Part shown: positions 36,169 through 46,130 of the stretch, piece by piece | Numbering within the stretch: position 1 is the stretch's first letter | How the letters are laid out: every line of letters starts with the position of its first letter | Origin: Prolixibacteraceae bacterium | Lineage (GTDB): Bacteria > Bacteroidota > Bacteroidia > Bacteroidales > Prolixibacteraceae | Direction: 5' to 3' | Assembly: GCA_019856515.1 (NCBI GenBank) | Contig: CP082230.1 | Coordinates: 2,232,001-2,296,000 of the forward strand | DNA: 64,000 nt | Made by a program: the position numbers and the translations under genes | Notes under the pieces: generated by a model | The model's database searches: none | What the model saw: the letters and a program-made list of their open reading frames with translations, nothing else | Told to the model about the DNA's origin: nothing

Positions 36169-36242
36169 GGCGAGGTAGCTCAGCTGGTTAGAGCGCAGGA
36201 TTCATAATCCTGAGGTCGGCGGTTCAAGCCCGCCTCTCGCTA
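36169..36242 (+). tRNA. tRNA with anticodon CAT (elongator Met most likely)
   Basis: 74 bases fold fully: acceptor GGCGAGG/TCTCGCT, D arm GCTC/GAGC, anticodon arm CAGGA-TTCATAA-TCCTG, T arm GGCGG-TTCAAGC-CCGCC, discriminator A. The anticodon stem lacks the three G:C pairs of initiator tRNA. The CAT anticodon could also belong to a lysidine-modified tRNA-Ile; Met is preferred. CCA is not encoded. Confidence 0.93.
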
Positions 36243-36244
36243 CG

Positions 36245-36277
36245 AAGGGTTTCTGTTTCAAACAGAAACCCTTTTTT
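36245..36277 (+). terminator. Terminator of the tRNA gene
   Basis: AAGGGTTTCTGTTT (36245-36258) pairs with AAACAGAAACCCTT (36260-36273), with T6 at the end (36272-36277). Confidence 0.85.
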
Positions 36278-36498
36278 ATGCCATCAACTTCCTCTTCTCT
36301 AAAAAGTTAATCTTTAAGAAGAATCCCTCCATTTAGGTCTATCGTAATCATTCGATGTTGATATCTCACCTTTTCAAAAAGACTACATTAGTTAACAATT
36401 GACATTTTTACGCCTTACCATGTAATTATCCACAGTCATCTTAAGACTAACTATAGTATAACAACCATTAATTCTTAAACCTTTTTAAATTACAACGG

Positions 36499-37326
36499 AT
36501 GAATACAAAATTATTAACATTTGTACTTCTCCTTGCATTCACTACAGGGTGTAAGAAGAGTGATGATACCTCATCGGCAAAAAACCTAGATGAATATCTG
36601 AAACAGACATGTAGTTATATACATGAAATCAATGGCTTCTACATTGTAGCAAGTAATGAGACGCCTACAAATTCAGAAGGTGCTAGTTCCAAAGAGATAT
36701 GGGAACATACAATAAAACTGTTCAGCAATTACCTTGATCAAGATGAAGACGGGGTGATTGATAGTGATAAAAATGAACTATCTGAGGCACTGAAAACTCA
36801 TATGCTTTTTTGTATTGGATCAGAAAACTTCGTAAATAAAATATCTAGATCAAGATTTGTAGAGAGTAAATACTATACCATGAGCATGCAGACAGACAAA
36901 TGGTCTTATTTAGCCTCTTATACAGGAAAAGGGTGGACATTTGACAAACTCTCATCTTCAACATGGAGACCAGAACCTTTCAATGCGCTATGGGAAGAGA
37001 CATACCATACGATGACAGAAGCACTTAGTCGATCTGACGATAGTTTTAAATTCACCAAAGGAAAACTGTTACGAGAAGCAATGGACGCGGATATTACTGC
37101 AGGAACATATGAAACCGAAACACAAAATAAAGAAGAGGGAGGTAAATATGATAAAATTACTGCGGTAAATGAATATATCCACCAAATATGGGCTGTGGCC
37201 AATGCTGGTCATGATAATAAACTCAATAGCCACCAACAGAAGGCATTAAAATTCATGAAAGAGAAGAGTATTATCCTAAAAGTAAACCCGCAGTACAGTC
37301 AAAAGATTGGGACGACATTAAAATAA
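36499..37326 (+). CDS. Unknown lipoprotein with EF-hand-like loop
   Basis: 275 aa, no family recognised. The SPII signal is clean (LLAFTTGCKKSD, Cys 18). Around residues 75-88 a loop DQDEDGVIDSDKNE fits a calcium-binding EF-hand or dockerin-like site. Around residues 168-180 the segment ALWEETYHTMTEALSR has an acidic/His pattern like a metal site (EExxH), but the classic HExxH is absent. It is single-gene, with its own terminator at 37362, and lies just before the propeller array without clear connection to it. Confidence 0.6.
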   Translation: MNTKLLTFVLLLAFTTGCKKSDDTSSAKNLDEYLKQTCSYIHEINGFYIVASNETPTNSEGASSKEIWEHTIKLFSNYLDQDEDGVIDSDKNELSEALKTHMLFCIGSENFVNKISRSRFVESKYYTMSMQTDKWSYLASYTGKGWTFDKLSSSTWRPEPFNALWEETYHTMTEALSRSDDSFKFTKGKLLREAMDADITAGTYETETQNKEEGGKYDKITAVNEYIHQIWAVANAGHDNKLNSHQQKALKFMKEKSIILKVNPQYSQKIGTTLK

Positions 37327-37361
37327 TTTATAGTTGACAAAGTCAACATACTAATCATCGG

Positions 37362-37392
37362 AAGAGGCCACTTTATGTTGGCCTCTTTTTTA
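37362..37392 (+). terminator. Terminator after the EF-hand-like lipoprotein
   Basis: AAGAGGCCA (37362-37370) with TGGCCTCTT (37379-37387), then TTTTTA. Confidence 0.8.
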
Positions 37393-37490
37393 TTTAAGTC
37401 TTTCGTAATTGAAAGAGGTTTAAAACATAGAAATATGGCACAATAATTGACATATATTCACATGTACAAACAAGCTTAATTCCAATTCCA

Positions 37491-38540
37491 ATGATGAAAA
37501 GTAAACTACTATTGGCTGCTATTGTAATGACAGTAATTACGAGCTGTACGAACAAAAAGGTATTAACTAAAAACTACGCTCTAAATGATGTCGAAATCAA
37601 ATTGGTAGAGATTAAATCTATTCCAAACAAGACATTGAACGATATCGATATAACTAGACTATATCAAATGAAACTCATCAACTCAAAGTATCTAATATTG
37701 GTTGATAGGGCTGCAACCGATCGTGGAATACAAATTCTTGACATAGAGAATTTCACCGTTTTAGGGCAAACAGGAATAAAAGGGGAAGGACCTCAAGAGA
37801 TATCAAACTATAGTGAGCTGATTCCCTTTAATGACGGTTTTTTAATGACAGACTATGCCAAAAAGGTGATCTACTATTACGATGTAAAAGAGGCCATCGC
37901 AGATAGTAACTATCTACCAGTAACCTATGGCCCATTGAAAACGTTCTTATCCTCACTTCGTATCACAGAAGGTGATCAGTATATAGGCACACAGTTAGGT
38001 ATGTCCGAAACAGTGCAAGGTGCTTTAGAGGTTAACTTAGTAAAAGGTGATATAACCAAAGAGAGATGTGACATCTTTACTCCTCACTATAACGAGATTA
38101 GTGGCATCCAGACATCCATGGACCCATCGAAACTCCTGTGTTATGTCGAAAAAGGAGATGATCGAATTAGTGTTGCTTACACGCCTTATGACTTCTTGGC
38201 AATATACAATACCAACGGAGAGCTTATTCGTACTATCAAAGGAGAGAAGACACTGAAGAAAAGAGAAACACATTGCTATTTTCGTCATGCTCAATTTACT
38301 CCAAACGATCTGTTTGTCGATCATCAAACCGCTGCAATATATAAAAAGAATAAGATGGGTAAAATGCAGTATGAAGGTTACAACACAATCCTCTGTTTCG
38401 ATAAAAATGGAGCTTACCATAAAACACTAAAAACAGACCATGCGTTTGATCAATATGTGGTTCTTCCAAACAAGAAAGAGATAATACTCTACAGAGCCAA
38501 TAGTGACAATCCATTTACTACCACTGAATTTTCTCTATAA
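37491..38540 (+). CDS. Six-bladed propeller lipoprotein, divergent paralogue (BF3164/TolB-like)
   Basis: 349 aa (Met 2 is an equal start). SPII signal ending TVITSCTNKK (Cys 19). The body aligns along its length with the propeller lipoproteins at 40951-52025: ILVDRAATDRGIQILDI, then GQTGIKGEGPQEIS corresponding to their TGKLGEGPGEIS, VIYYYDVKEAI, GYNTILCFDKNG, and the ending PFTTTEFSL. It is the most divergent of the set (the P-G-E of the motif is P-Q-E here), so it probably branched early. The family is common in Bacteroidota, often beside small NVEALA peptides; no enzymatic site is known. It is intact and has its own promoter region. Confidence 0.82.
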   Translation: MMKSKLLLAAIVMTVITSCTNKKVLTKNYALNDVEIKLVEIKSIPNKTLNDIDITRLYQMKLINSKYLILVDRAATDRGIQILDIENFTVLGQTGIKGEGPQEISNYSELIPFNDGFLMTDYAKKVIYYYDVKEAIADSNYLPVTYGPLKTFLSSLRITEGDQYIGTQLGMSETVQGALEVNLVKGDITKERCDIFTPHYNEISGIQTSMDPSKLLCYVEKGDDRISVAYTPYDFLAIYNTNGELIRTIKGEKTLKKRETHCYFRHAQFTPNDLFVDHQTAAIYKKNKMGKMQYEGYNTILCFDKNGAYHKTLKTDHAFDQYVVLPNKKEIILYRANSDNPFTTTEFSL

Positions 38541-38769
38541 TCTATGAATCAATCACTCCTGCTCTGTGGGAGTGAATTTTCAACAAAACACTCAGAAAAA
38601 GACTATGGACAAAAGGTCGCATATTACGAACTCCTTTGAAACGACATACCATAAGGTGTGATTTTGTAAAGCATGATATGTAGATATGTATGAATGTTGT
38701 CTCATTGTGATGATGAATACATATCCTCTATTTGGAGGAAGCAGTTTCTATTGCATACTTGCATAGCTC

Positions 38770-40251
38770 TATTTAAATAAAAAAAACGTGGCAATGACAC
38801 AAAACAAATTCCAAAGGATATAATAAAATTGGCTCTTTCCGAGATTTGGTGGGTAACCATATTAAATAGAACAATGCTTATTCACCTTTCGAAAATCTAA
38901 CGTGTCCGTAACTAAGTATATCACTGTGATAAAATTGTCAGTTTTCCTTTATACGAAGAGCTCTAAAGCTTCTCAGCTTACTATTTGATATCGTAAGACA
39001 CTTAAGATTCTGTTGCTGTTTTTGTGTAAAGTTATTCTTGTTCTTCAAGAATAAGTATCGATGCCCTTTAAGACATCCTTCGTCTTTGGACTCTTCACCT
39101 CTTAGGCGATCTACTGCCTCATTGATAATCTTCCGTTGCCCCTGTCTTTTCAACACACTTAGGGCCATAATTGATCATCATATCATATTATACCAATAAG
39201 TTTTGCAACCATATGTACCGGCATGTTACTCAATAATGGAAACTCACCTTGCTCTGAACAACAAGCTACTTGCTCCTGCCTTTCTCCTGAGATGGCTCGA
39301 AGTTCATTCAAAGTTCACTCGAAGTTCATTCATCGATTTCCCATTTTGGGTGAGGGAATTTCGAGTGTACTTGGAATGATATCCAAGAAAAAGCATGGAA
39401 TAGTAGCATGTTATTCAGGAGAAGCTGGCTTTAATGAGTTCTTTAGGAATCTCTATTTATCTAAGACGTCATCATCTCGCAGGTTGTATCCTTTAGGATA
39501 ATATTTGAATGATTCGTTATCTTCTTCAATCTTGAATATCTTGTCCAATCATAGCACTGATTTCATAGGCATCTAAATTCTTCTATGTTAGCTGTTTTGG
39601 TGAAGGCGATATGTGGCATTGAGAATACAGGAGTGTGATTGCAATAGATTCTGTTGACGAGCAGAAGCTGCGTGTTCCTAAGGGGGGCATAAAGACCATG
39701 AATTACCCCATTAAGGTAGTTTACGGTTCTTATGATAACTTGGATCGGAAAAGTGCTTCTACTTTAAGAAATAACCGACATTTTAGATAGGGTTTCCTTC
39801 GTAGTTTGTTGATACTTCAAGGATACTTCATTGATAGTTCCTTCATCAAAAATGTTAAATAGATGAATATTCTATTGTCATGCTATCAGTTTGGAGATGC
39901 CAAAGCGTTATGAAACCATCATGATATGTGGTCATGTTGTTTTTGATGAAAACATTATCGCTACGGGGTCAAAAAAATTATACCTACAATAAATGATGGT
40001 CTGTTTATCGTAATTTGATTGGAGAATATAGCGTTGTATTGATGATTAGGTTGCAACGCCATATGGTTATCCACCAAATATCGGAAAGAGCCATTAAATT
40101 CTTCATTTTGACTTCGATGGTAACAACATCAACCCACTGGAGACCAATGAATATCTTGAGCTATGCACCACTCATCCTACCAAGCATCAACTGCTTTAGT
40201 ATGGCCAAAAGTGAAATGCCATTTACCACTATAGATTACACTAAGCTATAA
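38770..40251 (+). pseudogene. Propeller lipoprotein remnant split by a decayed ISL3 element
   Basis: Only the last third of a propeller gene is left. CCAAAGGATATAATAAAATT just before 38831 matches the paralogues at their segment GYNKI. The sequence resumes after the IS at 40093 with ATTCTTCATTTTGAC and continues to PFTTIDYTKL and TAA at 40251. Small frame errors and an in-frame stop break this tail. The eight bases on each side of the IS (ATAAAATT and ATTAAATT) agree at 7 of 8, the expected duplicated target. Upstream homology fades beyond about 38770. It is a dead gene, older than the IS5-split copies further on. Confidence 0.7.
38831..40092 (-). mobile_element. Decayed ISL3-family element
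   Basis: It begins with GGCTCTTTCC and ends with GGAAAGAGCC, the same terminal bases as the intact ISL3 element at 46131-47474. The first 300 bases match that element closely, and a 76-codon minus-strand frame at 38938-39168 corresponds to its C-terminal half (KIINEAVDRLR, LKGHRYLFLKNKNNFT). Further on only patches match (for example GCAACCATATGTACCGGCAT against GCAACCTGATGAACTGGCAT). It is 1262 bases long against 1344 for the intact element. It is dead. Confidence 0.75.
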
Positions 40252-40428
40252 TTAGAAACAAATAAGTTTTGTACTCTTGAACACTCAATAATAAATTGAT
40301 TCATTTTACACCATTTCAACTATCAAAACACAACTTTAGAACAAAATTCCACATCAAACTATTGCATCAATCAATACAAATCGATACATTTACATTAATT
40401 AACTTTTGTTAATTAATCAATAACTTAA

Positions 40429-40668
40429 ATGAAAAAATAACTATTGCTTTGCATTCTTACAACAGGAGAAGTTTTTGGATATGTAAATGCAATTGCAGGA
40501 CCTGGTGATGAGGTGCATTATGATAATTGTGAAAATGGTTGTCTAACAAGTAGTGGATCGTGTATGTGAGGAGAGGAACGTCCATATGAAGAGTATGTAC
40601 CAACAACGATTTCATATAGCAGCACTCTTCTAACAATGCCTGAGAAAGGTTTTGTTTATGGCGAATAA
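40429..40668 (+). pseudogene. Dead NVEALA-like Cys-rich peptide gene
   Basis: The frame from ATG 40429 aligns with the intact 57-aa peptide at 50735: MKK, then a stop (TAA) where the intact gene has TTA, then LLLCILTTGEVFGYVNAIAG, PGDEVH, and CENGCLTSSGSCM. A second stop (TGA) stands exactly where the intact gene has the fourth Cys codon (TGT). Beyond it the frame stays open for 38 more codons to TAA at 40668, giving a longer tail than the intact copy. Each stop needs only one base change. The gene lies 282 bases before propeller gene A, as the intact peptide gene lies before propeller gene E. Confidence 0.75.
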
Positions 40669-40950
40669 GTAGAAATGAATCCATTCCGAAGAATGTTTTT
40701 TGTTTACGAAATATAAATTACACTGGAATTAACAATCGACACTAGTTTTACCTAATTCTAGATAAAATGCATTTTGACACTTGTCGATATGGACTCAGGA
40801 ATAATTTGAATAACAAAAGACAAAACTTTGAAAGTTGTTTGAATAGATACTACATATTTATACAAACAATCTACATCTATAATATTTGACCACTTCTCAT
40901 GATCCCTAAATAAAAGAAAACTAAATCAATAAACACACTACAAATAAATT

Positions 40951-41973
40951 ATGAAGCACTATCTATTATTACTATTTTCCTTATCAATCATATCTTGCTC
41001 AACTAGCAAGGTAGAGGATATTGTTTACCTGTGTGATATTGAACAAGACATTGTTACTGTAAAACAAACGCCTGTTGATATTCTTAACAACGAACCTTTA
41101 GGACATCCTTTTTTTATTGACAATATCAAAGACAAATATATTCTCATTACAGATATGGCTAGTCGAGATAAGGGATTATATATATATGACATTAATAGTT
41201 TAAAACCCTTAGGAGTCACAGGCAAATTAGGCGAAGGACCTGGAGAGATATCATTTTATAGTGAATTGACACCATACAAGAACGGCATTATAATGCAGGA
41301 TAACAGCAAGTTACTATACTATTATTACGATTTAAACAAAGCGATTCGTAATAATAACTATCTTCCTGAAGAAATAACAAAGTATAGAAATAAGAAGTTA
41401 TTTCCATTTCATTATAGCATGATATCTGATAGTACATACGTTGGAATGGTAGGGCATATCACCTCATATAGCACATATGAAATTGAAGTGGCAGAGGGAA
41501 ATATATTTAATGACTCTATAAAACATCTTATAGATATCCCACAAGAGATAGACAATCATAACTTACAGTTCTTCTTTTCTGCCAGTAATAATAGAATATT
41601 CTTAAATTACCATTACTATCATCTTTTTTCAATATATGATACCCAAGGCAAGGAGATCAAACAGATTTATGGCTCTCATAAAATAACAAAGGACAGGAAG
41701 AAAACGCATTTTAGCTTTGCACAAACGGATGGCAAGGATATCTATATCCCATATAACCCTGAAGTATCCATGATTAAAGACAAAAGAGGTAGATGGGATT
41801 TCAAAGGATATAATAAAATTCTTCATTTTGACATCGATGGAAACTACATCAACACACTGGAGACTAAAGAATATTTTGAGTTATGCACCATTCTTCCAAC
41901 CAAGCATCAGTTACTTCTGTATAGTCCTAAAAGTGAAATGCCATTTACCACTATAGATTATACTAATCTATAA
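40951..41973 (+). CDS. Six-bladed propeller lipoprotein A (BF3164/TolB-like)
   Basis: 340 aa, intact. SPII signal with lipobox SIISCSTS (Cys 16). The conserved strand YLCDIEQDIVTVKQTP follows, then GHPFFIDNIKDKYILITD, the family motif TGKLGEGPGEIS (about residues 89-100), tandem Tyr-rich strand LLYYYYDLNKAI, and a C-terminal half nearly identical to B and D from the NLQFFFSAS segment to FTTIDYTNL. Repeated strand-turn units fit a six-bladed beta-propeller lying at the periplasmic or surface side of a membrane. No catalytic residues are known. Gene B follows after 43 bases. The function is unknown; a binding or sensing role is plausible because the middle part varies most between paralogues. 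Confidence 0.82.
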   Translation: MKHYLLLLFSLSIISCSTSKVEDIVYLCDIEQDIVTVKQTPVDILNNEPLGHPFFIDNIKDKYILITDMASRDKGLYIYDINSLKPLGVTGKLGEGPGEISFYSELTPYKNGIIMQDNSKLLYYYYDLNKAIRNNNYLPEEITKYRNKKLFPFHYSMISDSTYVGMVGHITSYSTYEIEVAEGNIFNDSIKHLIDIPQEIDNHNLQFFFSASNNRIFLNYHYYHLFSIYDTQGKEIKQIYGSHKITKDRKKTHFSFAQTDGKDIYIPYNPEVSMIKDKRGRWDFKGYNKILHFDIDGNYINTLETKEYFELCTILPTKHQLLLYSPKSEMPFTTIDYTNL

Positions 41974-42016
41974 TTATTAATCAAATACAAATATCTTAAA
42001 CCACATCTTTAGGATT

Positions 42017-43036
42017 ATGAAATATCTATCACTCCTATTTTTGCTTATTCTAATCTCCTGCAATTCGAACAAAGACAACATCACACTTTACCTTTGTGAT
42101 ATTGAACAAGACATTATTACTGTGAAACAAACTCCTGTCGAGGTATTAAACAAAGAACCTTTAGGACATCCTTTTTTTATTAACAATATAAAAGACAAAT
42201 ACCTTGTTATTACAGATATAGATGCACGAGATAAGGGGTTGTATATCTATAACATCGATAACTTTAAACCACTAGGAGTCACAGGAAAACTAGGAGAAGG
42301 ACCTGGTGAGATTTCATATTACCACCAACCATGTGAATATAAAAATGGCTTCTTGATGAAAGATAGTGGTAAGTATCAATACTATTACTATGATATCACA
42401 AAAATAAAAGACAACCTAGAATATCTTCCCTATAGCGTAACAAAGTTTATCAATACAAAGCTATTCCCATTTTATTTTAAGATGACTTCTGATAGTACAT
42501 ACGTTGGAATGATAGGGCACATTACCTCAAATAGCACATATGAAATTGAAGTGGCAGAGGGAAATATATTTAATGACTCAATAAAAAATCTTATAGATAT
42601 CCCAAAAGAGATAGACAATCATAACTTACAGTTCTTCTTTTCTGCTAGTAACAATCGTATATTTTTAAACTACCATTACTATCATCTTTTTTCAATATAT
42701 GATACCCAAGGCAAGGAGATCAAACAGATTTATGGCTCTCATAAAATAACAAAGGATAGGAAGAAAACGCATTTTAGTTTTGCTCAAACGGATGGCAAGG
42801 ATATCTATATCCCATATAACCCTGAAGTATCCATGTTTAAAGACAAAAGAGGTAGATGGGATTCCAAAGGATATAATAAAATTCTTCATTTTGACATCGA
42901 TGGAAACTACATCAACACACTGGAGACTAAAGAATATTTTGAGTTATGCACTATTCTTCCAACCAAGCATCAACTACTTCTGTATAGTTCTAAAAGTGAA
43001 ACACCATTTACCACTATAGATTATACTAATCTATAA
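42017..43036 (+). CDS. Six-bladed propeller lipoprotein B
   Basis: 339 aa, intact. Signal MKYLSLLFLLILISCNSN (Cys 15) is identical to those of C and D. It shares the motif TGKLGEGPGEISYY with C. Residues about 105-160 (HQPCEYKNGFLMKDSGKYQY) differ from A, while the whole C-terminal half is almost identical to A. The spacer before the gene (about 43 bases, containing AAATATCTTAAACCACATCT) is also nearly identical to the spacers before C and D. The gene is therefore one unit of a recent tandem duplication, probably read from the promoter before gene A. Confidence 0.82.
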   Translation: MKYLSLLFLLILISCNSNKDNITLYLCDIEQDIITVKQTPVEVLNKEPLGHPFFINNIKDKYLVITDIDARDKGLYIYNIDNFKPLGVTGKLGEGPGEISYYHQPCEYKNGFLMKDSGKYQYYYYDITKIKDNLEYLPYSVTKFINTKLFPFYFKMTSDSTYVGMIGHITSNSTYEIEVAEGNIFNDSIKNLIDIPKEIDNHNLQFFFSASNNRIFLNYHYYHLFSIYDTQGKEIKQIYGSHKITKDRKKTHFSFAQTDGKDIYIPYNPEVSMFKDKRGRWDSKGYNKILHFDIDGNYINTLETKEYFELCTILPTKHQLLLYSSKSETPFTTIDYTNL

Positions 43037-43787
43037 TCATTAATCAAATACAAATATCTTAAACCTCATCTTTATGATTATGAAATATCTATCACTCCTA
43101 TTTTTGCTTATTCTAATCTCCTGCAATTCGAACAATGACAACATCACACTTTACCTTTGTGATATTGAACAAGACATTATTACTGTGAAACAAGCTCCTG
43201 TCGAGGTATTAAACAAAGAACCTTTAGGACATCCTTTTTCTATTAAGAATATTGACAATAGATATCTTGTAATCAAAGATGTTGAAGCTGCGGATAAAGG
43301 ATTATATATATATGACATTAATAACTTTAATCTTATTGATAGGACAGGAAAACTTGGAGAAGGACCAGGTGAAATATCATATTACCTTAATCCAATAGCA
43401 TATAAGGATGGTTTTTTAATGAAAGATGGCAGTAAACATCTATTCTATTATTTTAATATTCCACAGATTAAAATAGAATCAGATTATCTCCCAACTGAGG
43501 TAACAAAATATCCTAATAAAAAGCATTTCCCATTTACTCTAAAAATGACAAATGACAGTGATTATATAGGAGCAGTTGCAACCATTACTTCTCAAAGCAC
43601 CTTTGAAATAGAAATTGCCAAAGGAAACATATTTAACGATTCGATAGAACATCTTATTGATTTACCAAAAAACGTAGATAATCACAACTTGCAATATTTT
43701 TTCACTGCAAGCAAAAACAGAATAATGATGAGCTACCAACACTATAATATTTTTTCCGTATATAATAATCATGGGGAAATCATTAAA

Positions 43788-45059
43788 GGGAACCTCTCAA
43801 AATTAGTTTTTTTGTTTGATCCTATATGTTCGGTAAATTTGAGAAACCTCACATATAATAGTGTGTATTTTTAATTATTGATAATCAGTGCATTACATTT
43901 CATTATTTAAAGTGTAGACACAGTTATTTTACCATTAACTTTAATCTTATAATTTGTTCATACCTAAACAAGTTGTATGTGAGGTTGATTAGCCCAATAA
44001 TTGTACTTGATCTTTCAAATCCAATACACCTCATTTGCAAATTTCCCATACTATTTTCCATAAAACCAAACACATGCTCAACTCTTGCTCTTGTTTTTGA
44101 TTTTTCTTTATTATTTTCCTTTTGCTGGTCAGTTAAAGGTTTATTTCTTACTCCTTTCTCATTTACATTATTCTCCATTTTACTTTCGTCTATAAGCTTA
44201 TCACATCGTTCTCCTGTATAAGCACTATCAGCATAGAATTTACAATCTTGATCTGTATCATCTCCAATGAGTAAATCTAATGCTTTTGAGTCATGAACTT
44301 CAGCACTTGAAGAAGTATAATCTGTAATCAATTTACTATCACTGTCTATTTTGATATGATTCTTATAGCCAAAATGTTTTTCATTACGTTTTTTCGCCCA
44401 ACGTGCATTTACATCTTTCTGACGAAGTTTATTCTTATTTGAATGCCATTCCTTTGGAGCACAGTTGTTTTCTTTGATATATTCATTCTCTTTTTTGCTA
44501 TTTCTTTGTCTTGGAACTTCCACAAAACTAGCATCAACAATTTTACCTTCAGAAACAAGCAAACCCTCATTATTTAATACATGATGAAACTGTTCAAAAA
44601 GTTCTCTTTCTAAATCTAGAACTGAAAGTCTTTCTCTAAATCGCCAAATTGTTTTTTCGTCTGGTATAGAACTACTCCGAACTAAACCTAAGAATTGACT
44701 AAATGAATGCCTATCAATAATCTGATATTCTGTTTGAAAATCACTAAGATTATAATAGCGTTGTAGTATCAAAATCTTAAACATCATAATAGGACAGTAA
44801 GCTGGAGCACCAGCATTACTTTTGCGATCTTTTTCATATACCTTTTCTAAGATGGGGAGAAATAACTCCCAATCGATAACCTGATTTAAACGATATAAAG
44901 GATCTCCCATTTCTTGAAGCTTCTCTAGCCTAAAAACGTCATCAAATAATGAATCGTTAGTGATATTCTTGTAGTTCATATTTATAAAGATCACTTTTTT
45001 AGTATAAGAATTACAATGTAATATGTTAAATATCAGTTAAATAATTATGAGAGCCCCCC
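43788..45059 (-). mobile_element. IS5-family element, copy 1 (intact, 1272 bp)
   Basis: Ends GGGAACCTCTCAAAATTA and, inverted, GGGGGGCTCTCATAATTA. It is flanked by the 4-bp duplication TAAA (43784-43787 and 45060-45063). The transposase frame inside is intact. The target was propeller gene C. Confidence 0.92.
43924..44979 (-). CDS. IS5-family transposase (copy 1)
   Basis: 351 aa from MNYKNITNDSLF at 44979; an in-frame start five codons earlier is possible. The N-terminal DUF772-like part (PAYCPIMMFKILILQRYYNL, then DRHSFSQFLGL) and the catalytic core of the IS5/DDE_Tnp_1 type are visible: Asp in GKIVDASFVEVPRQRN, Asp in KFYADSAYTGERCD, and Glu in KTRARVEHVFGFMEN. It lies alone in an element with 4-bp target duplications, as expected. 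It differs from copy 2 at only a few residues (Arg/Cys in LQ-RYY, Arg/Lys in QM-RCIG), so both copies moved recently. Confidence 0.93.
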   Translation of the reverse strand: MNYKNITNDSLFDDVFRLEKLQEMGDPLYRLNQVIDWELFLPILEKVYEKDRKSNAGAPAYCPIMMFKILILQRYYNLSDFQTEYQIIDRHSFSQFLGLVRSSSIPDEKTIWRFRERLSVLDLERELFEQFHHVLNNEGLLVSEGKIVDASFVEVPRQRNSKKENEYIKENNCAPKEWHSNKNKLRQKDVNARWAKKRNEKHFGYKNHIKIDSDSKLITDYTSSSAEVHDSKALDLLIGDDTDQDCKFYADSAYTGERCDKLIDESKMENNVNEKGVRNKPLTDQQKENNKEKSKTRARVEHVFGFMENSMGNLQMRCIGFERSSTIIGLINLTYNLFRYEQIIRLKLMVK

Positions 45060-46130
45060 TAAACACATTTATGGAAATAATAATATTTCTAAGAATATAA
45101 TGAAAAACTATTTCAGTATTCCTCAAACGGATGGTAAAGATATCTACATTCCGTTTAACCTAGACGATTCTAAATACAAAGACAAAAGAGGCCGGATAAG
45201 AACCCGAGGATATAATAAAATTCTTCACTTCGATATCAATGGCAATTATATCAACACTTTGGAAACCGAAGGATATTTTAAAATATGCACCATTCTTCCA
45301 ACCAAGCATCAACTACTTCTGTATAGTCCTAAAAGTGAAACACCATTTACCACTATAGATTATACTAATCTATAATCATTAATCAAATACAAATATCTTA
45401 AACCACATCTTTAGGATTATGAAATATCTATCACTCCTATTTTTGCTTATTCTAATCTCCTGCAATTCAAACAATGACAACATCACACTTTACCTTTGTG
45501 ATATTGAACAAAAAGTTATAAATGTGAAACAAACTCCAGTCGAGGTATTAAACAAAGAACCTTTAGGGCATCCTTTTTTTATTGACAATATAAAAGACAA
45601 ATACCTTGTTATTACAGATATAGATGCACGAGATAAGGGGTTGTATATCTATAACATCGATAACTTTAAACCACTAGGAGTCACAGGAAAACTAGGAGAA
45701 GGACCTGGAGAGATTTCTTTTTATAGTTTAACCGTTCCATATGAAAATGGTTTTATTATGCAAGACAATAGTAAACGTCTCTATTACTACTATGACATTA
45801 ATAACGCAATTGAGGAAAAACACTATCTTCCTCAAGAAATAACGCAGTATACAAACAAAAAGATATTCCCTTTTCATTACAAGATGCTAAATGAAAGCAA
45901 TTATATCGGTGTTATTATGAAGGCTACGTCCAATAGTACTTATGGGAACCTCTCAAAATTAGTTTTTTTGTTTGATCCTATATGTTCGGTAAATTTGGGA
46001 AACCTCACATATAATAGTGTGTATTTTTAATTATTGATAATCAGTGTATTACATTTCAGTATTTAAAGTGTAGACACAGTTATTTTACCATTAACTTTAA
46101 TCTTATAATTTGTTCATACCTAAACAAGTT

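Larger units (their letters stand above)
38541..40950. other. 2.4-kb decayed region of the propeller array
   Basis: No intact gene. From left to right it holds about 230 bases of unassigned AT-rich sequence, a propeller gene remnant (38770-38830), a decayed ISL3 element (38831-40092), the tail of the same propeller gene (40093-40251), a dead peptide gene (40429-40668) and the leader of the next propeller gene. The open frame at 39223-39501 lies in the decayed ISL3 and is not accepted as a gene. Confidence 0.7.
43080..45375 (+). pseudogene. Propeller lipoprotein C, interrupted by IS5 copy 1
   Basis: Two exact halves: 43080-43787 (236 codons) and 45064-45375 (104 codons including stop). Removing 43788-45059 and one copy of the TAAA target duplication joins ATC ATT AAA to CAC ATT TAT in frame. 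This restores a 339-aa protein with the lipobox LISCNSN, TGKLGEGPGEISYY and the usual ending FTTIDYTNL. The start at 43080 is chosen because B and D start at the same residue; an ATG two codons earlier is possible. The restored middle part (LNPIAYKDGFLMKDGSKHLF) is again different from A, B and D. No other lesion is seen, so the insertion is recent. Confidence 0.88.

Noticed and set aside
36169..36242. Reading the CAT tRNA as initiator tRNA.
   Set aside because: The anticodon stem lacks the three consecutive G:C pairs that mark initiators.
39223..39501. 92-codon open frame.
   Set aside because: It lies inside the decayed ISL3 element, on the strand opposite to its transposase, and has no recognisable fold or start context.
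40429..40668. The in-frame TGA in the dead peptide gene as a selenocysteine codon at the position of a Cys.
   Set aside because: A second stop (TAA) at codon 4 already kills the frame, no SECIS-like hairpin is apparent right after the TGA, and the intact copy has TGT there. Simple decay explains it.
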